Shown here piece by piece: positions 25,669-35,452 of a stretch of DNA of 64,000 nt. Origin of the DNA: an uncultured Clostridia bacterium (GTDB taxonomy: Bacteria > Bacillota > Clostridia > Oscillospirales > Acutalibacteraceae); contig CALFTN010000007.1 of NCBI GenBank assembly GCA_937916395.1, positions 1 to 64,000 on the forward strand, read 5' to 3'. The notes beneath the pieces were generated by a model. That model made no database searches and was not told the origin of the DNA. It worked only from the letters and a program-made list of their open reading frames with translations. Position numbers and translations under genes: made by a program. How positions within the stretch are numbered: the stretch's first letter is position 1; the number at the start of each line of letters is the position of its first letter.

Positions 25669-26424
25669 TTAATTGTTTTCATGCCAATTAATGCTTTCGA
25701 TTTCGTGATTTTTGAAAAAAACAAAACCATAAACTGTAGAATGTTTTGATAATTGATCATTTACTATCCAGGACTCTTCCATTTTTTCATTGGTATAATA
25801 AATGCTGACAGAATCTATTTTTATATTATTTTCTTTTAAAATATTGAGCAACATATTCAATTCTTCAGATTTATTTTCTGGCGAATTTGTTGCGATAATA
25901 AATACATTAGAATCACCTAAACAGTTACAGAAATACTCATCAAAACTAATATTTTTTATATTGTATTTTTTACTTAAAAGACATGGCTCTATATATACTT
26001 GCACATTACCATATATAGGTTCAAGTAATTGGGTGAGGTTTTCTTCTGCTTGAGTGTTGTATTTTAGCGGTAAATAATCAGTTTGCCATTTTTCAGGTGT
26101 TTTCAAATCTTCTTCATCAATTATTACAGTTATTATTTTGTTTGCAATATTTTTTGCTTTGAATGTGTATTCGTAACGTTTAGGAGCAGAAAAATCAATG
26201 TCGCTGGAACCATTACGATACCAAGTTTCTTCGATTAGTTCAAACTCATCATTATAAACTTCGTTTAATATTTCTACTACAGTTTTTTTGTTATCTTCTT
26301 CTTTAAAGGTTTCTGCCTGATTTATATCAGTTTTTGGTTCGCTTGCTATTATGAAAAATAAAATAAAACAAAAAAGAAATAAGGCGGAGTATGCAATTAT
26401 GTGTCGTTTGTTAAAATTTTTCAT
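25669..26424 (-). CDS. Membrane-anchored hypothetical protein (paralogue 1)
   Basis: A protein of about 251 aa with a short basic N-terminus and one membrane helix (about 8-28), then an external domain without any family I know. Aligned by eye with the next gene it is clearly paralogous: YTFKAK, WQTDYLPLKYNTQAEE, NIKNISFDEYF, ILKENNIK and the final Tyr-rich part all match. ATG 26424 has GGGAG 8 bp upstream; the longer reading frame start is not used. Secreted or lipid-anchor-free surface protein by inference. Confidence 0.7.
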   Translation of the reverse strand: MKNFNKRHIIAYSALFLFCFILFFIIASEPKTDINQAETFKEEDNKKTVVEILNEVYNDEFELIEETWYRNGSSDIDFSAPKRYEYTFKAKNIANKIITVIIDEEDLKTPEKWQTDYLPLKYNTQAEENLTQLLEPIYGNVQVYIEPCLLSKKYNIKNISFDEYFCNCLGDSNVFIIATNSPENKSEELNMLLNILKENNIKIDSVSIYYTNEKMEESWIVNDQLSKHSTVYGFVFFKNHEIESINWHENN

Positions 26425-26471
26425 TACAATATCTCCCAATAAATCATAAAGTTTAATGTCTAATATTTGCG

Positions 26472-27203
26472 TTATCGCCAATAAACATCTTCGTTTCCGT
26501 AATTTCTAATATCGACTGATGTATGGACAATAGTATTCTTGTAAGGGATACTATCTTCTATCTGTTCTTTAGTCATTTTTTCTTTAACATAATAAATGTT
26601 TATATTACTAACTTCTATATTATTTTCTTTTAAAATGGTAACAAGTTTATTTAATTTGTCATCTTTAGTATCGGGGGAATCTGTTGAAACTATCGTTATA
26701 TGTGAATCCACTAAACAATTGTAAAAATACTCGTCAAATGTTAAGTTTTTAATATTATAATTGTAATCTAAAAAATGAGGTCTTACATCAACTTGTATAT
26801 CATCATATATTGGTTTAACGAGTTCAGCAAGTTTTTCTTCTGCTTGAGAGTTATATTTTATTGATAAATAATCTGTTTCCCATTCATCAGGTTTTTTAAA
26901 ATTTTCTGAAAGCATTGTTAATGTTACAACTTCATCAGGTAAACTTTTTGCTTTAAAAGTATATGTATAATACTTTGTGGGGAAAAGTTCAAGGTCAGAT
27001 AAGAACGCAGGGGCATCTGTTTCGCAGGTATAGTTAATGCATTCAAAATTATCATTGTATGCTTCGGTTAAGATGGTTTCGATATTACTTTTTTCTTTTT
27101 CTAATCGTAAGGAAACAAAATCTATAGAGAATATCAAAACAATAGCAAAAAGAATTATTATTGATAGAATAAGTGCAATAAGTATTTTTGTGCGTTTCTT
27201 CAT
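26472..27203 (-). CDS. Membrane-anchored hypothetical protein (paralogue 2)
   Basis: About 243 aa, with an N-terminal membrane helix (about 6-28) and an external domain related to the neighbour downstream. Matching segments include YTFKAKSLPDEVVT, WETDYLSIKYNSQAEEKL, NIKNLTFDEYF and TILKENNIEVSNINIYYVKEKM. The two genes are a tandem duplication on the minus strand, separated by 47 bp. GGGGGGA precedes ATG 27203. Function unknown; the conserved domain probably faces the outside. Confidence 0.7.
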   Translation of the reverse strand: MKKRTKILIALILSIIILFAIVLIFSIDFVSLRLEKEKSNIETILTEAYNDNFECINYTCETDAPAFLSDLELFPTKYYTYTFKAKSLPDEVVTLTMLSENFKKPDEWETDYLSIKYNSQAEEKLAELVKPIYDDIQVDVRPHFLDYNYNIKNLTFDEYFYNCLVDSHITIVSTDSPDTKDDKLNKLVTILKENNIEVSNINIYYVKEKMTKEQIEDSIPYKNTIVHTSVDIRNYGNEDVYWR

Positions 27204-27267
27204 TATAATATCCCCCCAAGAATTATAAAATTTATGTTTAATAATGTGATTATAGCATACGATATCA

Positions 27268-27299
27268 AAAAAATAAACACCCACTTTAATGAGTGTTTA
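27268..27299 (-). terminator. Terminator (minus strand)
   Basis: AAACACTCA / TGGGTGTTT hairpin followed by ATTTTTTT on the minus strand, just after the 69-aa gene. Confidence 0.7.
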
Positions 27300-27310
27300 A
27301 CATATATTAT

Positions 27311-27520
27311 CTAACTAACAAAATTGCCAGCTTCATTTCTGAGTCCTATAAGAATTTCATATTGTAGAGAAAGTGACAGTGCCTTTTGTTTGTGGTAATT
27401 AATTTTACCATTGATTTTTTTGTTTCTTTCTTCATTGGAATCATTTAATTGCTTTTTAAGAAGATTTATGCAATACCAATGATACTCAATTTGTAAATAA
27501 AACTTTTTTCTTAATAACAT
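27311..27520 (-). CDS. Small hypothetical protein
   Basis: A 69-aa basic, helical protein beginning MLLRKKFYLQIEYHWYC, with a Lys/Glu/Asn-rich middle and a Leu/Ser-rich end. No membrane segment and no known domain. AAAGGAG lies 9 bp before the ATG and a terminator follows, so it is likely a real gene. The pattern of a repeated Tyr/His/Leu heptad could form a short coiled coil. Confidence 0.55.
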   Translation of the reverse strand: MLLRKKFYLQIEYHWYCINLLKKQLNDSNEERNKKINGKINYHKQKALSLSLQYEILIGLRNEAGNFVS

Positions 27521-27752
27521 TTTATACGACTCCTTTAAATTGATTTATCAGTTTTATCTGACACTTGCTATTATACATACTTTGCTTGTCGAAAAAACTC
27601 GCTTTATGTAACAAAAATTGAAAATTTCAAGAAAAACACAATATTTAGGGTGTTTTTTAAGAAAAAAAGCCTTTTAAGTCAATATTTAGATTAAAAAACA
27701 AGAAAAAAGGGATTTCTGGGTTTACAAAATTATACAAATTTTCAATTAATTA

Positions 27753-27781
27753 TTGCAAAGTTTTTGTTTTTTTAGTATACT
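27753..27781 (+). promoter_or_regulatory. Sigma-70 type promoter
   Basis: TTGCAA (27753-27758), a 17-bp spacer and TATACT (27776-27781) before the PHP gene. The 230 bp upstream are very AT-rich with no gene seen. Confidence 0.7.
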
Positions 27782-27820
27782 GTTAATATGTAACGCTGTA
27801 TGTTTTTAGGAGTGTGTTTT

Positions 27821-29131
27821 GTGAGAATTAAAAAAATTGTTTCAATTATATTAGTTTTGTTTGCATTATTGAATGTTTTTTCAATTTCAGTATTTGCAAA
27901 AGAAAAGATTTCATATACTATAACAAGTCCTTATGAAACTGTAGATTGGGATACTTTTAACCAATATAAGACACAGCTTCATGCCCATACACTTTATAGC
28001 GATGGTGGAATGGACGTCAAAGATGTTGTTGAAGAATATTATAAACAAGATTACGATATTCTTGCTATTACAGACCACGGTGTTGTAAATAAAGGCTGGG
28101 ACGAAATGCCTGAAATGTTGCCTATTATAGGTTACAATAAGCTTTTCTATGATTTAAGCCCTGTTTCAAAAGAACGCTATGAAGAAATTACTACTGGTGT
28201 AGGTCGTGATGGCAGACCAATGCTCGATGTTAATCAGGGTATTGAAATGAACGGCGTTGTTATGAGAAAGAACCACGTAAATGGTTTCTTCTGTGGCGCT
28301 TTCCAGGGTGACTGGGGTGAAGAAGAGGATTACATATCACCTATTAAAGCAACTCACGAGGCAGGCGGTATTTCGTTTATTGCTCATCCGGGCGATTTCT
28401 ATTCAATAAATGGTAATCGTGAAAGAGCAGAGGATTATGATTATTTAAAGATTTATATTGAACCACTTTTAGAATATGAATCTTGTGTAGGTGTTGAAAT
28501 ATTCAATGAAAGAGATACTGTTGCTGGTGCAGACAGAATTCTCTGGGATAATGTTTTAATGTATACAGTACCACGCGGTAAGGTTGCATGGGGATTTTCT
28601 AACGACGACTCTCATGTTATAGAAAATATTGGCGTTACAGCAGAAATTATGCTTATGCCGGAGCTTTCAAACGAAGCTTTAAGAACAGCTATGGAAAATG
28701 GTACTTTCTTTGCTTGTTCACGAATTGCAAGAAATGAATTAGGCGACGAGTTTGAGGGTACAGGTGAATATGCAAAAATCGAAAGAATAAATGTTGACGA
28801 AGAACAAGATATTATTACAGTTACAGCGAATAATTATGAAACAATAGAATGGATTTCTGATGGTGAAATTATTGCAACAGGCAATAAATTTAATTTAAGA
28901 GAAAATAGTGAAAAGTTAGGCTCTTATGTTCGTTTCCAGATAAAAAACGAGGGTGGTATTGTAATGTCACAGCCATTCGTTTGCGATGATGGGAATATGG
29001 AAGCAAAAATTATAGAGATGCCAGAGCCAGAACCAATGAGTGTTATTGAAAAAGCATTTACAACAGTTGTTGATAAAATAAGAAAAACTATTTTAGGGGA
29101 ATTATTTTATAGAATGTTCTGGCTTGGATAA
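27821..29131 (+). CDS. Secreted PHP-domain phosphoesterase
   Basis: About 436 aa. A signal peptide or anchor (IKKIVSIILVLFALLNVFSISVFA) is followed by a PHP domain: QLHAHTLYSDGGMD, AITDHGV, FIAHPGDF, EIFNERD and GFSNDDSH supply the His/Asp metal ligands. A beta domain and a hydrophobic C-terminal segment follow. PHP enzymes hydrolyse phosphoesters with a trinuclear metal site. GTG 27821 is preferred because AGGAG lies 8 bp upstream; ATG 27800 has no ribosome site. A terminator follows. Confidence 0.85.
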   Translation: MRIKKIVSIILVLFALLNVFSISVFAKEKISYTITSPYETVDWDTFNQYKTQLHAHTLYSDGGMDVKDVVEEYYKQDYDILAITDHGVVNKGWDEMPEMLPIIGYNKLFYDLSPVSKERYEEITTGVGRDGRPMLDVNQGIEMNGVVMRKNHVNGFFCGAFQGDWGEEEDYISPIKATHEAGGISFIAHPGDFYSINGNRERAEDYDYLKIYIEPLLEYESCVGVEIFNERDTVAGADRILWDNVLMYTVPRGKVAWGFSNDDSHVIENIGVTAEIMLMPELSNEALRTAMENGTFFACSRIARNELGDEFEGTGEYAKIERINVDEEQDIITVTANNYETIEWISDGEIIATGNKFNLRENSEKLGSYVRFQIKNEGGIVMSQPFVCDDGNMEAKIIEMPEPEPMSVIEKAFTTVVDKIRKTILGELFYRMFWLG

Positions 29132-29152
29132 ATCATAATTATAATTATTCAT

Positions 29153-29190
29153 ACACACCTGTAGCATTGTAGTTACAGGTGTGTTTTTTA
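29153..29190 (+). terminator. Terminator
   Basis: ACACACCTGTA / TACAGGTGTGT stem followed by six T. Confidence 0.85.
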
Positions 29191-29229
29191 ATAAACTATA
29201 AACTTTCTATAACATTTTATTGGTATAGA

Positions 29230-29258
29230 TTGTAAAATTTATAAATATACATTATAAT
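29230..29258 (+). promoter_or_regulatory. Sigma-70 type promoter
   Basis: TTGTAA, a 17-bp spacer and TATAAT (29253-29258), 45 bp before the citrate synthase start. Confidence 0.7.
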
Positions 29259-29302
29259 TGTATTAAAATAGATATTTTAAAACAGATGAAGGAAGTGATG
29301 CT

Positions 29303-30631
29303 ATGAGTTTTCAAGACTTTATAAATTACGCAAAAAGTAAAGAACAGACAGTAAGAGAAAATGACAAAATTGCACCAGAATTATATGTGAAACATTCTGT
29401 AAATAAGGGTCTTAGGGATATAAATGGAAATGGTGTTGTTACAGGTCTTACTAATATTTCAAAAATTGTGGCAAGTAAAACAGTAAATGGAGAAAAACAA
29501 CCTTGTGATGGTGAATTGTGGTACCGTGGCTACAAGGTTCAGGATTTAATAAATAACTTAGGTGAAGATGAGTTGGGCTTTGAAAAAATCTCATATTTAT
29601 TACTTCTTGGAGAAATGCCTACAAGTGAGCAAGAAGAGGAATTCAGCAAGCATATAGGTGATTTAAGATGTTTGCCACAAAACTTTACACGTGACGTTAT
29701 AATGAAAGCTCCGACTGCGGATATTATGAATTCTATTACTAGAAGTATTCTTACACTTGCGTCTTATGACAAACAGGCACTTGATACGTCAGTAGATAAC
29801 GTTTTAAGACAATGTATTCAGCTTATTGCAGAATTTCCACTTTTAGCAATTTATGCTTATCACGCTTACAATTATTCAGAGCTTCAGGAGAGTATGATTA
29901 TTCATCGCCCTGACCCTAAGCTTTCAACTGCTGAAAATCTTCTTATGATGCTTCGTCCTGATAAAAAATATACCAAGACAGAAGCAAAGGTTTTAGATAC
30001 TGCGTTAATTCTTCACATGGAGCACGGCGGTGGTAATAACTCAACTTTCACAACAAGAGTTGTTTCGTCTGCAGGGTCTGACACATATTCAACAATAGCT
30101 GCGGCAATGTCTTCATTAAAAGGGCCGAAGCACGGTGGTGCTAATATTAAGGTTATGGAAATGATGGACGATATAAGAGCAAATGTTAATGATGTGACTG
30201 ATAAAGAAGAAGTCAAATCATATCTTACAAAGATTATAGATAAAGAAGCATTTGACAGAAAAGGGCTTGTTTATGGTATGGGTCACGCCGTTTATTCTCT
30301 TTCTGACCCAAGAGAGCGCGTATTCAGAAGCTATGTTGAAGCACTCGCTAAAGAAAAGGGTCGAGAAAAAGATTTAACGCTTTATGAGAACATAGAAGAA
30401 TTAGCACCTGTATTAATTTCTCAAAAACGTAAAATTTATAAAGGTGTAAGCCCTAATGTAGACTTTTATAGTGGTTTTGTTTACGATATGCTCGGTATTC
30501 CAGAAGAACTTTACACAGCGATTTTTGCTATTGCAAGAATAGTTGGTTGGTCTGCACACAGAATCGAAGAGCTTGTTTGTGCCGATAAAATTATAAGACC
30601 GTCATATTTAAGTATTATGGAAGAAAACTAA
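29303..30631 (+). CDS. Citrate synthase family protein
   Basis: A 442-aa protein of citrate synthase type. The catalytic His regions are HMEHGGGNNSTFT and KGPKHGGANIK, then GMGHAVYSLSDPRERVF, and the Asp/Arg region SPNVDFYSGFVYDMLGI followed by RIVGWSAHRIEE. It condenses acetyl-CoA with oxaloacetate (or propionyl-CoA as 2-methylcitrate synthase; not distinguishable here). It is longer than the classical enzyme at the N-terminus. It is monocistronic, with a promoter and terminator on either side. Confidence 0.93.
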   Translation: MSFQDFINYAKSKEQTVRENDKIAPELYVKHSVNKGLRDINGNGVVTGLTNISKIVASKTVNGEKQPCDGELWYRGYKVQDLINNLGEDELGFEKISYLLLLGEMPTSEQEEEFSKHIGDLRCLPQNFTRDVIMKAPTADIMNSITRSILTLASYDKQALDTSVDNVLRQCIQLIAEFPLLAIYAYHAYNYSELQESMIIHRPDPKLSTAENLLMMLRPDKKYTKTEAKVLDTALILHMEHGGGNNSTFTTRVVSSAGSDTYSTIAAAMSSLKGPKHGGANIKVMEMMDDIRANVNDVTDKEEVKSYLTKIIDKEAFDRKGLVYGMGHAVYSLSDPRERVFRSYVEALAKEKGREKDLTLYENIEELAPVLISQKRKIYKGVSPNVDFYSGFVYDMLGIPEELYTAIFAIARIVGWSAHRIEELVCADKIIRPSYLSIMEEN

Positions 30632-30647
30632 AGTATAAATACACAAA

Positions 30648-30685
30648 TTGAGATAGTGATTTTTGTTTACTATCTCAATTTTATT
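30648..30685 (+). terminator. Terminator
   Basis: TTGAGATAGT / ACTATCTCAA stem followed by TTTTATTTTT. Confidence 0.85.
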
Positions 30686-30756
30686 TTTAAAAATTCAGTA
30701 GAAAAATAAGTGTGAATATGGTAGAATTTTGTTATTATATTAAAGGAGTTAAAACT

Positions 30757-33700
30757 ATGCTTTATAAAAAGAATTCCGAAAAAACATTAAGTAAAGAACT
30801 CTTTAAAAATCCTACAAGCGAATACAGAGGAACACCTTTCTGGGCTTGGAATGATTATTTAACAAAAGAAGAACTCGAAAGACAAATTGAAGTTTTTAAC
30901 GAAATGGGTCTCGGTGGTTTTCACATGCACGTAAGAACAGGTCTTAAAAATAAATATTTAAGCGAAGAATTTATGGGACTTGTAAAGAATTGTGTTGATA
31001 AGGCAAAACAAGAAAAAATGCTTGCATGGCTTTATGACGAAGATCGTTGGCCATCTGGTGCTGCAGGTGGTCTTGTTACAAGCGATGAAAGATACCGCGC
31101 AAGATGTCTTCTTTTCACAACAGAAAAAGATGGTGAAATAACAGAAAATAACGATTCTCGTGCAGAAGGTGGCAGAACCGGTAACGGAAAATTACTTGCT
31201 TGTTATGATGTTATTTTAGATGAAGACGGTTATTTAGAAAGCTATAAAAGAATAGACGAAAATGACGAAGCAAAGGGCACTAAGTGGTATGCTCTTTTAG
31301 AGATACACGGTAAAAGCTCATGGTACAATGACCAGGCATATTTAGATACATTAAGCAAAGATGCTGTTAAAAAGTTCGTAGAAGTAACTCACGAGAAATA
31401 TAAAGAAACAGTAGGTAATGAGTTCGATAAAACTGTTCCTGCAATTTTTACTGATGAACCACAATTTACAAGAAAACAAGTTTTTGATAATTCATTTGAT
31501 ACAGAAGATGTTTGTATGCCTTGGACTGACAAGGTTGAAGAGCTCTATAAAAAAGCTTATGGAGCAGATATTTTAGACACTCTTCCTGAAATCTTTTGGG
31601 ATTTAAAGGGTAGTAAAGCATCTATACACCGTTATCGTTATCATGATTTTATTGCAGAGCTTTTTGCAGAGGCTTTTGCGGATACAGTAGGTGGCTGGTG
31701 TGGTGAAAATAATATTGCTTTAACTGGTCACATGATGGAAGAACCTACACTTGAGAGTCAGACTGCGGCTTTAGGTGAAGCAATGCGTTCATACAGAAGC
31801 TTCCAGCTTCCTGGTATTGATATGCTTTGTAATTTGAGAGAATTCACAACTGCAAAGCAAGCACAGTCTGCAGTTCATCAATTTGGTTATGAGGGAATTC
31901 TTTCAGAGCTTTATGGTGTTACTGGCTGGGATTGTGATTTCAGAACATATAAATATCAGGGCGACTGGCAGGCAGCACTTGGTATTACAGTAAGAGTACC
32001 ACATCTTTCTTGGTATTCTATGGCTGGTGAAGCAAAGCGCGATTATCCTGCATCAATTTCTTATCAGTCACCTTGGTATAAAGAGTATTGTGCAATTGAA
32101 GACCACTTTGCAAGAGTTAATACAGCTATGACGCGCGGTAAGCCTATTGTTAAGGTTGGTGTAATTCACCCTGTTGAAAGCTTCTGGCTTCATTGGGGGC
32201 CTAATGATAAATCTGCCATTTTCCGTGATAGCTGTGACGAAAAATTCCAGCAACTTACAGATTGGCTTGTTGAGGGTAGCATAGATTTCAACTTTATTTC
32301 AGAATCTCTTTTCCCAACTCTTTGCGAAAAAGGTGGAAACCCACTTAAGGTTGGTCAGATGGAATATGATGCAATTGTTGTGCCTGCTTGTGAAACATTA
32401 AGAAGCACAACATTAGAACGTCTTGAAGAATTCCAAAATAAAGGCGGAAAGCTTATTTTCTTAGGTGCTGCACCTAAATATTGTGATGCATTAGAGTCAA
32501 ATCGTGGAAAAGAGCTTTTTGAAAGAAGCATTAATGCTGAGTATTCTCAGGCTGCAGTTTTAACTGCGCTCCAGGAAAACAGAACTATTACACTTCGTTT
32601 CGCAAATGGTAATCTTGCAGATAATCTTCTTTATCAGCTTCGTCAGGATAATACTTGTAAATGGCTCTTTGTTGCACATTCAAAAGAACCAAAGAATAAA
32701 GATACTGACAGAGGCAACGATGTAAAAATCACAGTTGAAGGTGAATACATAGTAACCATTTGTGATACCCAGAATGGTGAGGAATATTCTGCAGATGTTA
32801 TATACAGTAACGGCAAAACAATCATTAATCAGCATATTTATGGTTATGATTCATTCCTTTATAAATTAGAGGATGGTAAAAAAGAAAGTTTTACAGAAAA
32901 GGCAGAGCAAAAAGAAGAAGTTTTTGACACACCTTATTATGTTGATTACGAGCTTTCTGAAGAAAATGCACTTCTTCTTGATATGGCGGAATATAAATTG
33001 GAAGATGATGAGGAATTCAGCAAAAAAGAAGAAATTTTAAGACTTGATAATATTTTAAGAGATAGACTCAATTTAAGAGAACGTGGCGGAGCGGTTGTTC
33101 AACCTTGGGTTTATGGCGAAAAAGCACCAATTACAAAGGTTACTCTTAAATACACATTCGAGAGCGAAATTGATTATAGTGGTGCAGTTTTAGCACTCGA
33201 GGATGCAGACAAAGCAGAAATAATTTTTAACGGCAATCCTGTAAAAAATGAAACAATCGGTAATTTTGTTGATATTTCAATCTTTAAGGTTAAGCTTCCT
33301 GATATTGTAAAGGGTACTAATATTTTACTTGTTACATATCCATTCGGCGAATCAGCAAATTTGGAATCAATGTATCTCTTAGGTAAATTCGGCGTTAAGG
33401 TAATGGGTAGAGTTGCTTCGATTATTCCTTTACCTGAAAAGCTTTACTTTGGTGATATTGTAAATCAGGGCTTACCATTCTTTGGTGGTAATATTACTTA
33501 TAAAATCCCTGTTACTGTTAAAAATAATCATCTTGAAGTTTGTACTTCATTCTACAGAGGTGCGCTAATAACAGCTTCACTTGATAAAAAAGAATTCGGT
33601 AAAATTATTTACCCACCATATAAGGCAGTAATTGATGCTGAGAATGGAGACCATATTCTCTATCTTAAGATTTATACAAACAGATTTAATTCATTTGGTT

Positions 33701-33831
33701 CTATTCACCTCCTTGATAAAATGGAACGTTGGCAAGGACCAGACTCATGGAGAAGTGAGGGCAACAGATGGTCTTACGAATATATTTTCAAGAGAACAGG
33801 TATTCTTAAGACACCAGTTATTAGTTGCTAG
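30757..33831 (+). CDS. Large glycoside hydrolase, GH106/rhamnosidase-like
   Basis: A 1024-aa cytosolic protein. The opening TPFWAWNDYLTKEELERQI, MGLGGFHMHVRTGL, AWLYDEDRWPSGAAGG and IFTDEPQF describe a TIM-barrel enzyme of the family annotated as alpha-L-rhamnosidase (GH106-like). C-terminal beta domains (about 750-1000, with INFGN-like sugar-binding sequence EIIFNGNPVKN) fit a GH2/GH106 layout. The substrate is not certain. ATG 30757 has AAAGGAG 8 bp upstream. Its stop codon is embedded in a GCTAGTATGGC repeat. Confidence 0.7.
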   Translation: MLYKKNSEKTLSKELFKNPTSEYRGTPFWAWNDYLTKEELERQIEVFNEMGLGGFHMHVRTGLKNKYLSEEFMGLVKNCVDKAKQEKMLAWLYDEDRWPSGAAGGLVTSDERYRARCLLFTTEKDGEITENNDSRAEGGRTGNGKLLACYDVILDEDGYLESYKRIDENDEAKGTKWYALLEIHGKSSWYNDQAYLDTLSKDAVKKFVEVTHEKYKETVGNEFDKTVPAIFTDEPQFTRKQVFDNSFDTEDVCMPWTDKVEELYKKAYGADILDTLPEIFWDLKGSKASIHRYRYHDFIAELFAEAFADTVGGWCGENNIALTGHMMEEPTLESQTAALGEAMRSYRSFQLPGIDMLCNLREFTTAKQAQSAVHQFGYEGILSELYGVTGWDCDFRTYKYQGDWQAALGITVRVPHLSWYSMAGEAKRDYPASISYQSPWYKEYCAIEDHFARVNTAMTRGKPIVKVGVIHPVESFWLHWGPNDKSAIFRDSCDEKFQQLTDWLVEGSIDFNFISESLFPTLCEKGGNPLKVGQMEYDAIVVPACETLRSTTLERLEEFQNKGGKLIFLGAAPKYCDALESNRGKELFERSINAEYSQAAVLTALQENRTITLRFANGNLADNLLYQLRQDNTCKWLFVAHSKEPKNKDTDRGNDVKITVEGEYIVTICDTQNGEEYSADVIYSNGKTIINQHIYGYDSFLYKLEDGKKESFTEKAEQKEEVFDTPYYVDYELSEENALLLDMAEYKLEDDEEFSKKEEILRLDNILRDRLNLRERGGAVVQPWVYGEKAPITKVTLKYTFESEIDYSGAVLALEDADKAEIIFNGNPVKNETIGNFVDISIFKVKLPDIVKGTNILLVTYPFGESANLESMYLLGKFGVKVMGRVASIIPLPEKLYFGDIVNQGLPFFGGNITYKIPVTVKNNHLEVCTSFYRGALITASLDKKEFGKIIYPPYKAVIDAENGDHILYLKIYTNRFNSFGSIHLLDKMERWQGPDSWRSEGNRWSYEYIFKRTGILKTPVISC

Positions 33832-33859
33832 TTTGGCTAGTATGACTAGTTTGCTAGTT
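33831..33859. repeat. GCTAGTATGGC-type short tandem repeat
   Basis: GCTAGTTTG, GCTAGTATG, ACTAGTTTG, CTAGTTT directly after the large hydrolase gene. Confidence 0.65.
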
Positions 33860-33872
33860 TTATAGAAAATAT

Positions 33873-33931
33873 CATCCTGTCATTTAAAAGTTGGTTTTTA
33901 TATCAACCAAAAATGATAGGATGAGTTTTTT
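33873..33931 (+). terminator. Terminator, ATCCTATCATTT family
   Basis: CATCCTGTCATTT / AAATGATAGGATG with an inner GTTGG/CCAAC-like arm, then T-run. It resembles the hairpins at 10957 and 12426. Confidence 0.75.
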
Positions 33932-33975
33932 ATTTACTGCACTAGCAATTATTTTTAGTCAAAATATAAAAAAAC

Positions 33976-34004
33976 TTGACAAATTTTTGTATATGTAGTA
34001 TTAT
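33976..34004 (+). promoter_or_regulatory. Strong sigma-70 promoter
   Basis: TTGACA (33976-33981), a 17-bp spacer and TATTAT (33999-34004) upstream of the secreted amidase gene. Confidence 0.8.
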
Positions 34005-34055
34005 CTGTGTGAATTTGTTACAAAATTGTAACTTTTTGACAGGAGTGATAATATA

Positions 34056-35402
34056 ATGAAGAAATTTATCTCGATAATTTTGACACTTATTTTATTCGTA
34101 ACTTCTTTTTCAATTTTAACAGTAACAGCTTCTGCGATATCAGAAGTGCAATTCTCTTATAATCCAGCATCAGCACTCAGCTATGCTGAAAGAAACTGGA
34201 ATAACGGCGTAGGTCAATGTGCAGATTTTGCGTCTAAATGTATTCAGGCTGGTGGAATAAACGTTTATAAAGCAAAATGCGGCGATTTATACAGGGAACT
34301 TAATGGTACTTATGGTACATCATATAAACTTACATTAACGAGAGGTACTAAAGGTTCATTAAAAATGTCTGACAATGCTGGCAAGGTGGCAAAAGGCGAT
34401 TTGATTTTCTATTTTTGCAATTGTTGCAGAACTTTTGACCATGTAGTTGTTTGTAATGGCGAAAATGCTTTCGGTTATATACAGGACTATGCTCATAATA
34501 AGGCTCATAATGGTAAAAAACAGACATATACTTACTACCATTGTGGTCAGGATAACTGGACTATGTATTCAATAAAGTTTGATGAAGGTGAAAAGCTCTA
34601 TGGTGAAAGAACTAATGTTGTAGCACCTAAAATCAATTACCTTAAGCATGGTGCAGATGGTGTGATAGTTAAATGGAACAGTGTTTCTGGAGCAGATAGC
34701 TACAGAGTTTATAGAAAAACTGAAAATGCAAGCTGGGTTTATTTAGGACAGACAAGTAAAACAAAGCTTACAGATAAAAAGGCACCACATAACACTAAAT
34801 GTTATTATACAGTAAGAGCTGTTGATAATAACGTTTTAAGTCAGCATTATGGTGGCGAAGAGATTAATGTAATAGGTGCACCCACACCTGCCGTTTATAA
34901 CAGGCAAGGTATAAAGGTTAAGTGGAAAACATTGCCGAATGTTGATGGTTACATCATTTATCGTGAAAACGCTGATAAGAAATATGTGAGAGTAGGTAAG
35001 GTGAAGGGTGGCAATAAAAATTCCTTCACAGATACAACTGTCGTATCAGGACAGAAATATAAATATACGGTTAAAGCTTATGTAGGTTCTAAAAAAGGCA
35101 GTTATGTTAAAAAAGGTAAAAGCATTGTTTACTTAGAAAATCCACAATATATTTCTGCAGTCAATGTAGCAGATGGTGTGCAGATAACATTTTCTGCTGT
35201 AGCCGGTGCTGACAGATACAGGATTTATAGAAAAGTAAAAGGCGAGAAAAATTTCAAAGCTTTAGGTTACACCACGACTACATATTTTACAGATACAACC
35301 TGTGTTAACGGTGTAGATTATGTTTATGCTGTTAAAACAGTTCACAAGAAAACAGGTAGTTATTATAAGAATAAAACAATTGAACACAGATGTGTAAGAT
35401 AA
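34056..35402 (+). CDS. Secreted amidase-domain protein with FN3 repeats
   Basis: 448 aa: signal peptide (FISIILTLILFVTSFSILTVTASA), then a putative amidase domain (about 30-185, Amidase_6/CHAP-like) with the nucleophile Cys in GVGQCADFASKC and a His in TFDHVVVC, and three fibronectin type III-like repeats (about 190-280, 285-365, 370-448) marked by GVIVKWNSVSGADSYRVYRK-type strands. It probably cuts peptidoglycan or surface peptide bonds outside the cell. Related FN3 repeats occur in the deacetylase at 59111. Confidence 0.8.
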   Translation: MKKFISIILTLILFVTSFSILTVTASAISEVQFSYNPASALSYAERNWNNGVGQCADFASKCIQAGGINVYKAKCGDLYRELNGTYGTSYKLTLTRGTKGSLKMSDNAGKVAKGDLIFYFCNCCRTFDHVVVCNGENAFGYIQDYAHNKAHNGKKQTYTYYHCGQDNWTMYSIKFDEGEKLYGERTNVVAPKINYLKHGADGVIVKWNSVSGADSYRVYRKTENASWVYLGQTSKTKLTDKKAPHNTKCYYTVRAVDNNVLSQHYGGEEINVIGAPTPAVYNRQGIKVKWKTLPNVDGYIIYRENADKKYVRVGKVKGGNKNSFTDTTVVSGQKYKYTVKAYVGSKKGSYVKKGKSIVYLENPQYISAVNVADGVQITFSAVAGADRYRIYRKVKGEKNFKALGYTTTTYFTDTTCVNGVDYVYAVKTVHKKTGSYYKNKTIEHRCVR

Positions 35403-35408
35403 AAATTG

Positions 35409-35448
35409 GAGCTGTAAAAAACGTTAAGTTTTTTACAGCTCCTTTTTA
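35409..35448. terminator. Bidirectional terminator, GCTGTAAAAAAC family
   Basis: GGAGCTGTAAAAAAC / GTTTTTTACAGCTCC (one A displaced in the loop) between convergent genes. Confidence 0.85.
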
Positions 35449-35452
35449 ATTA

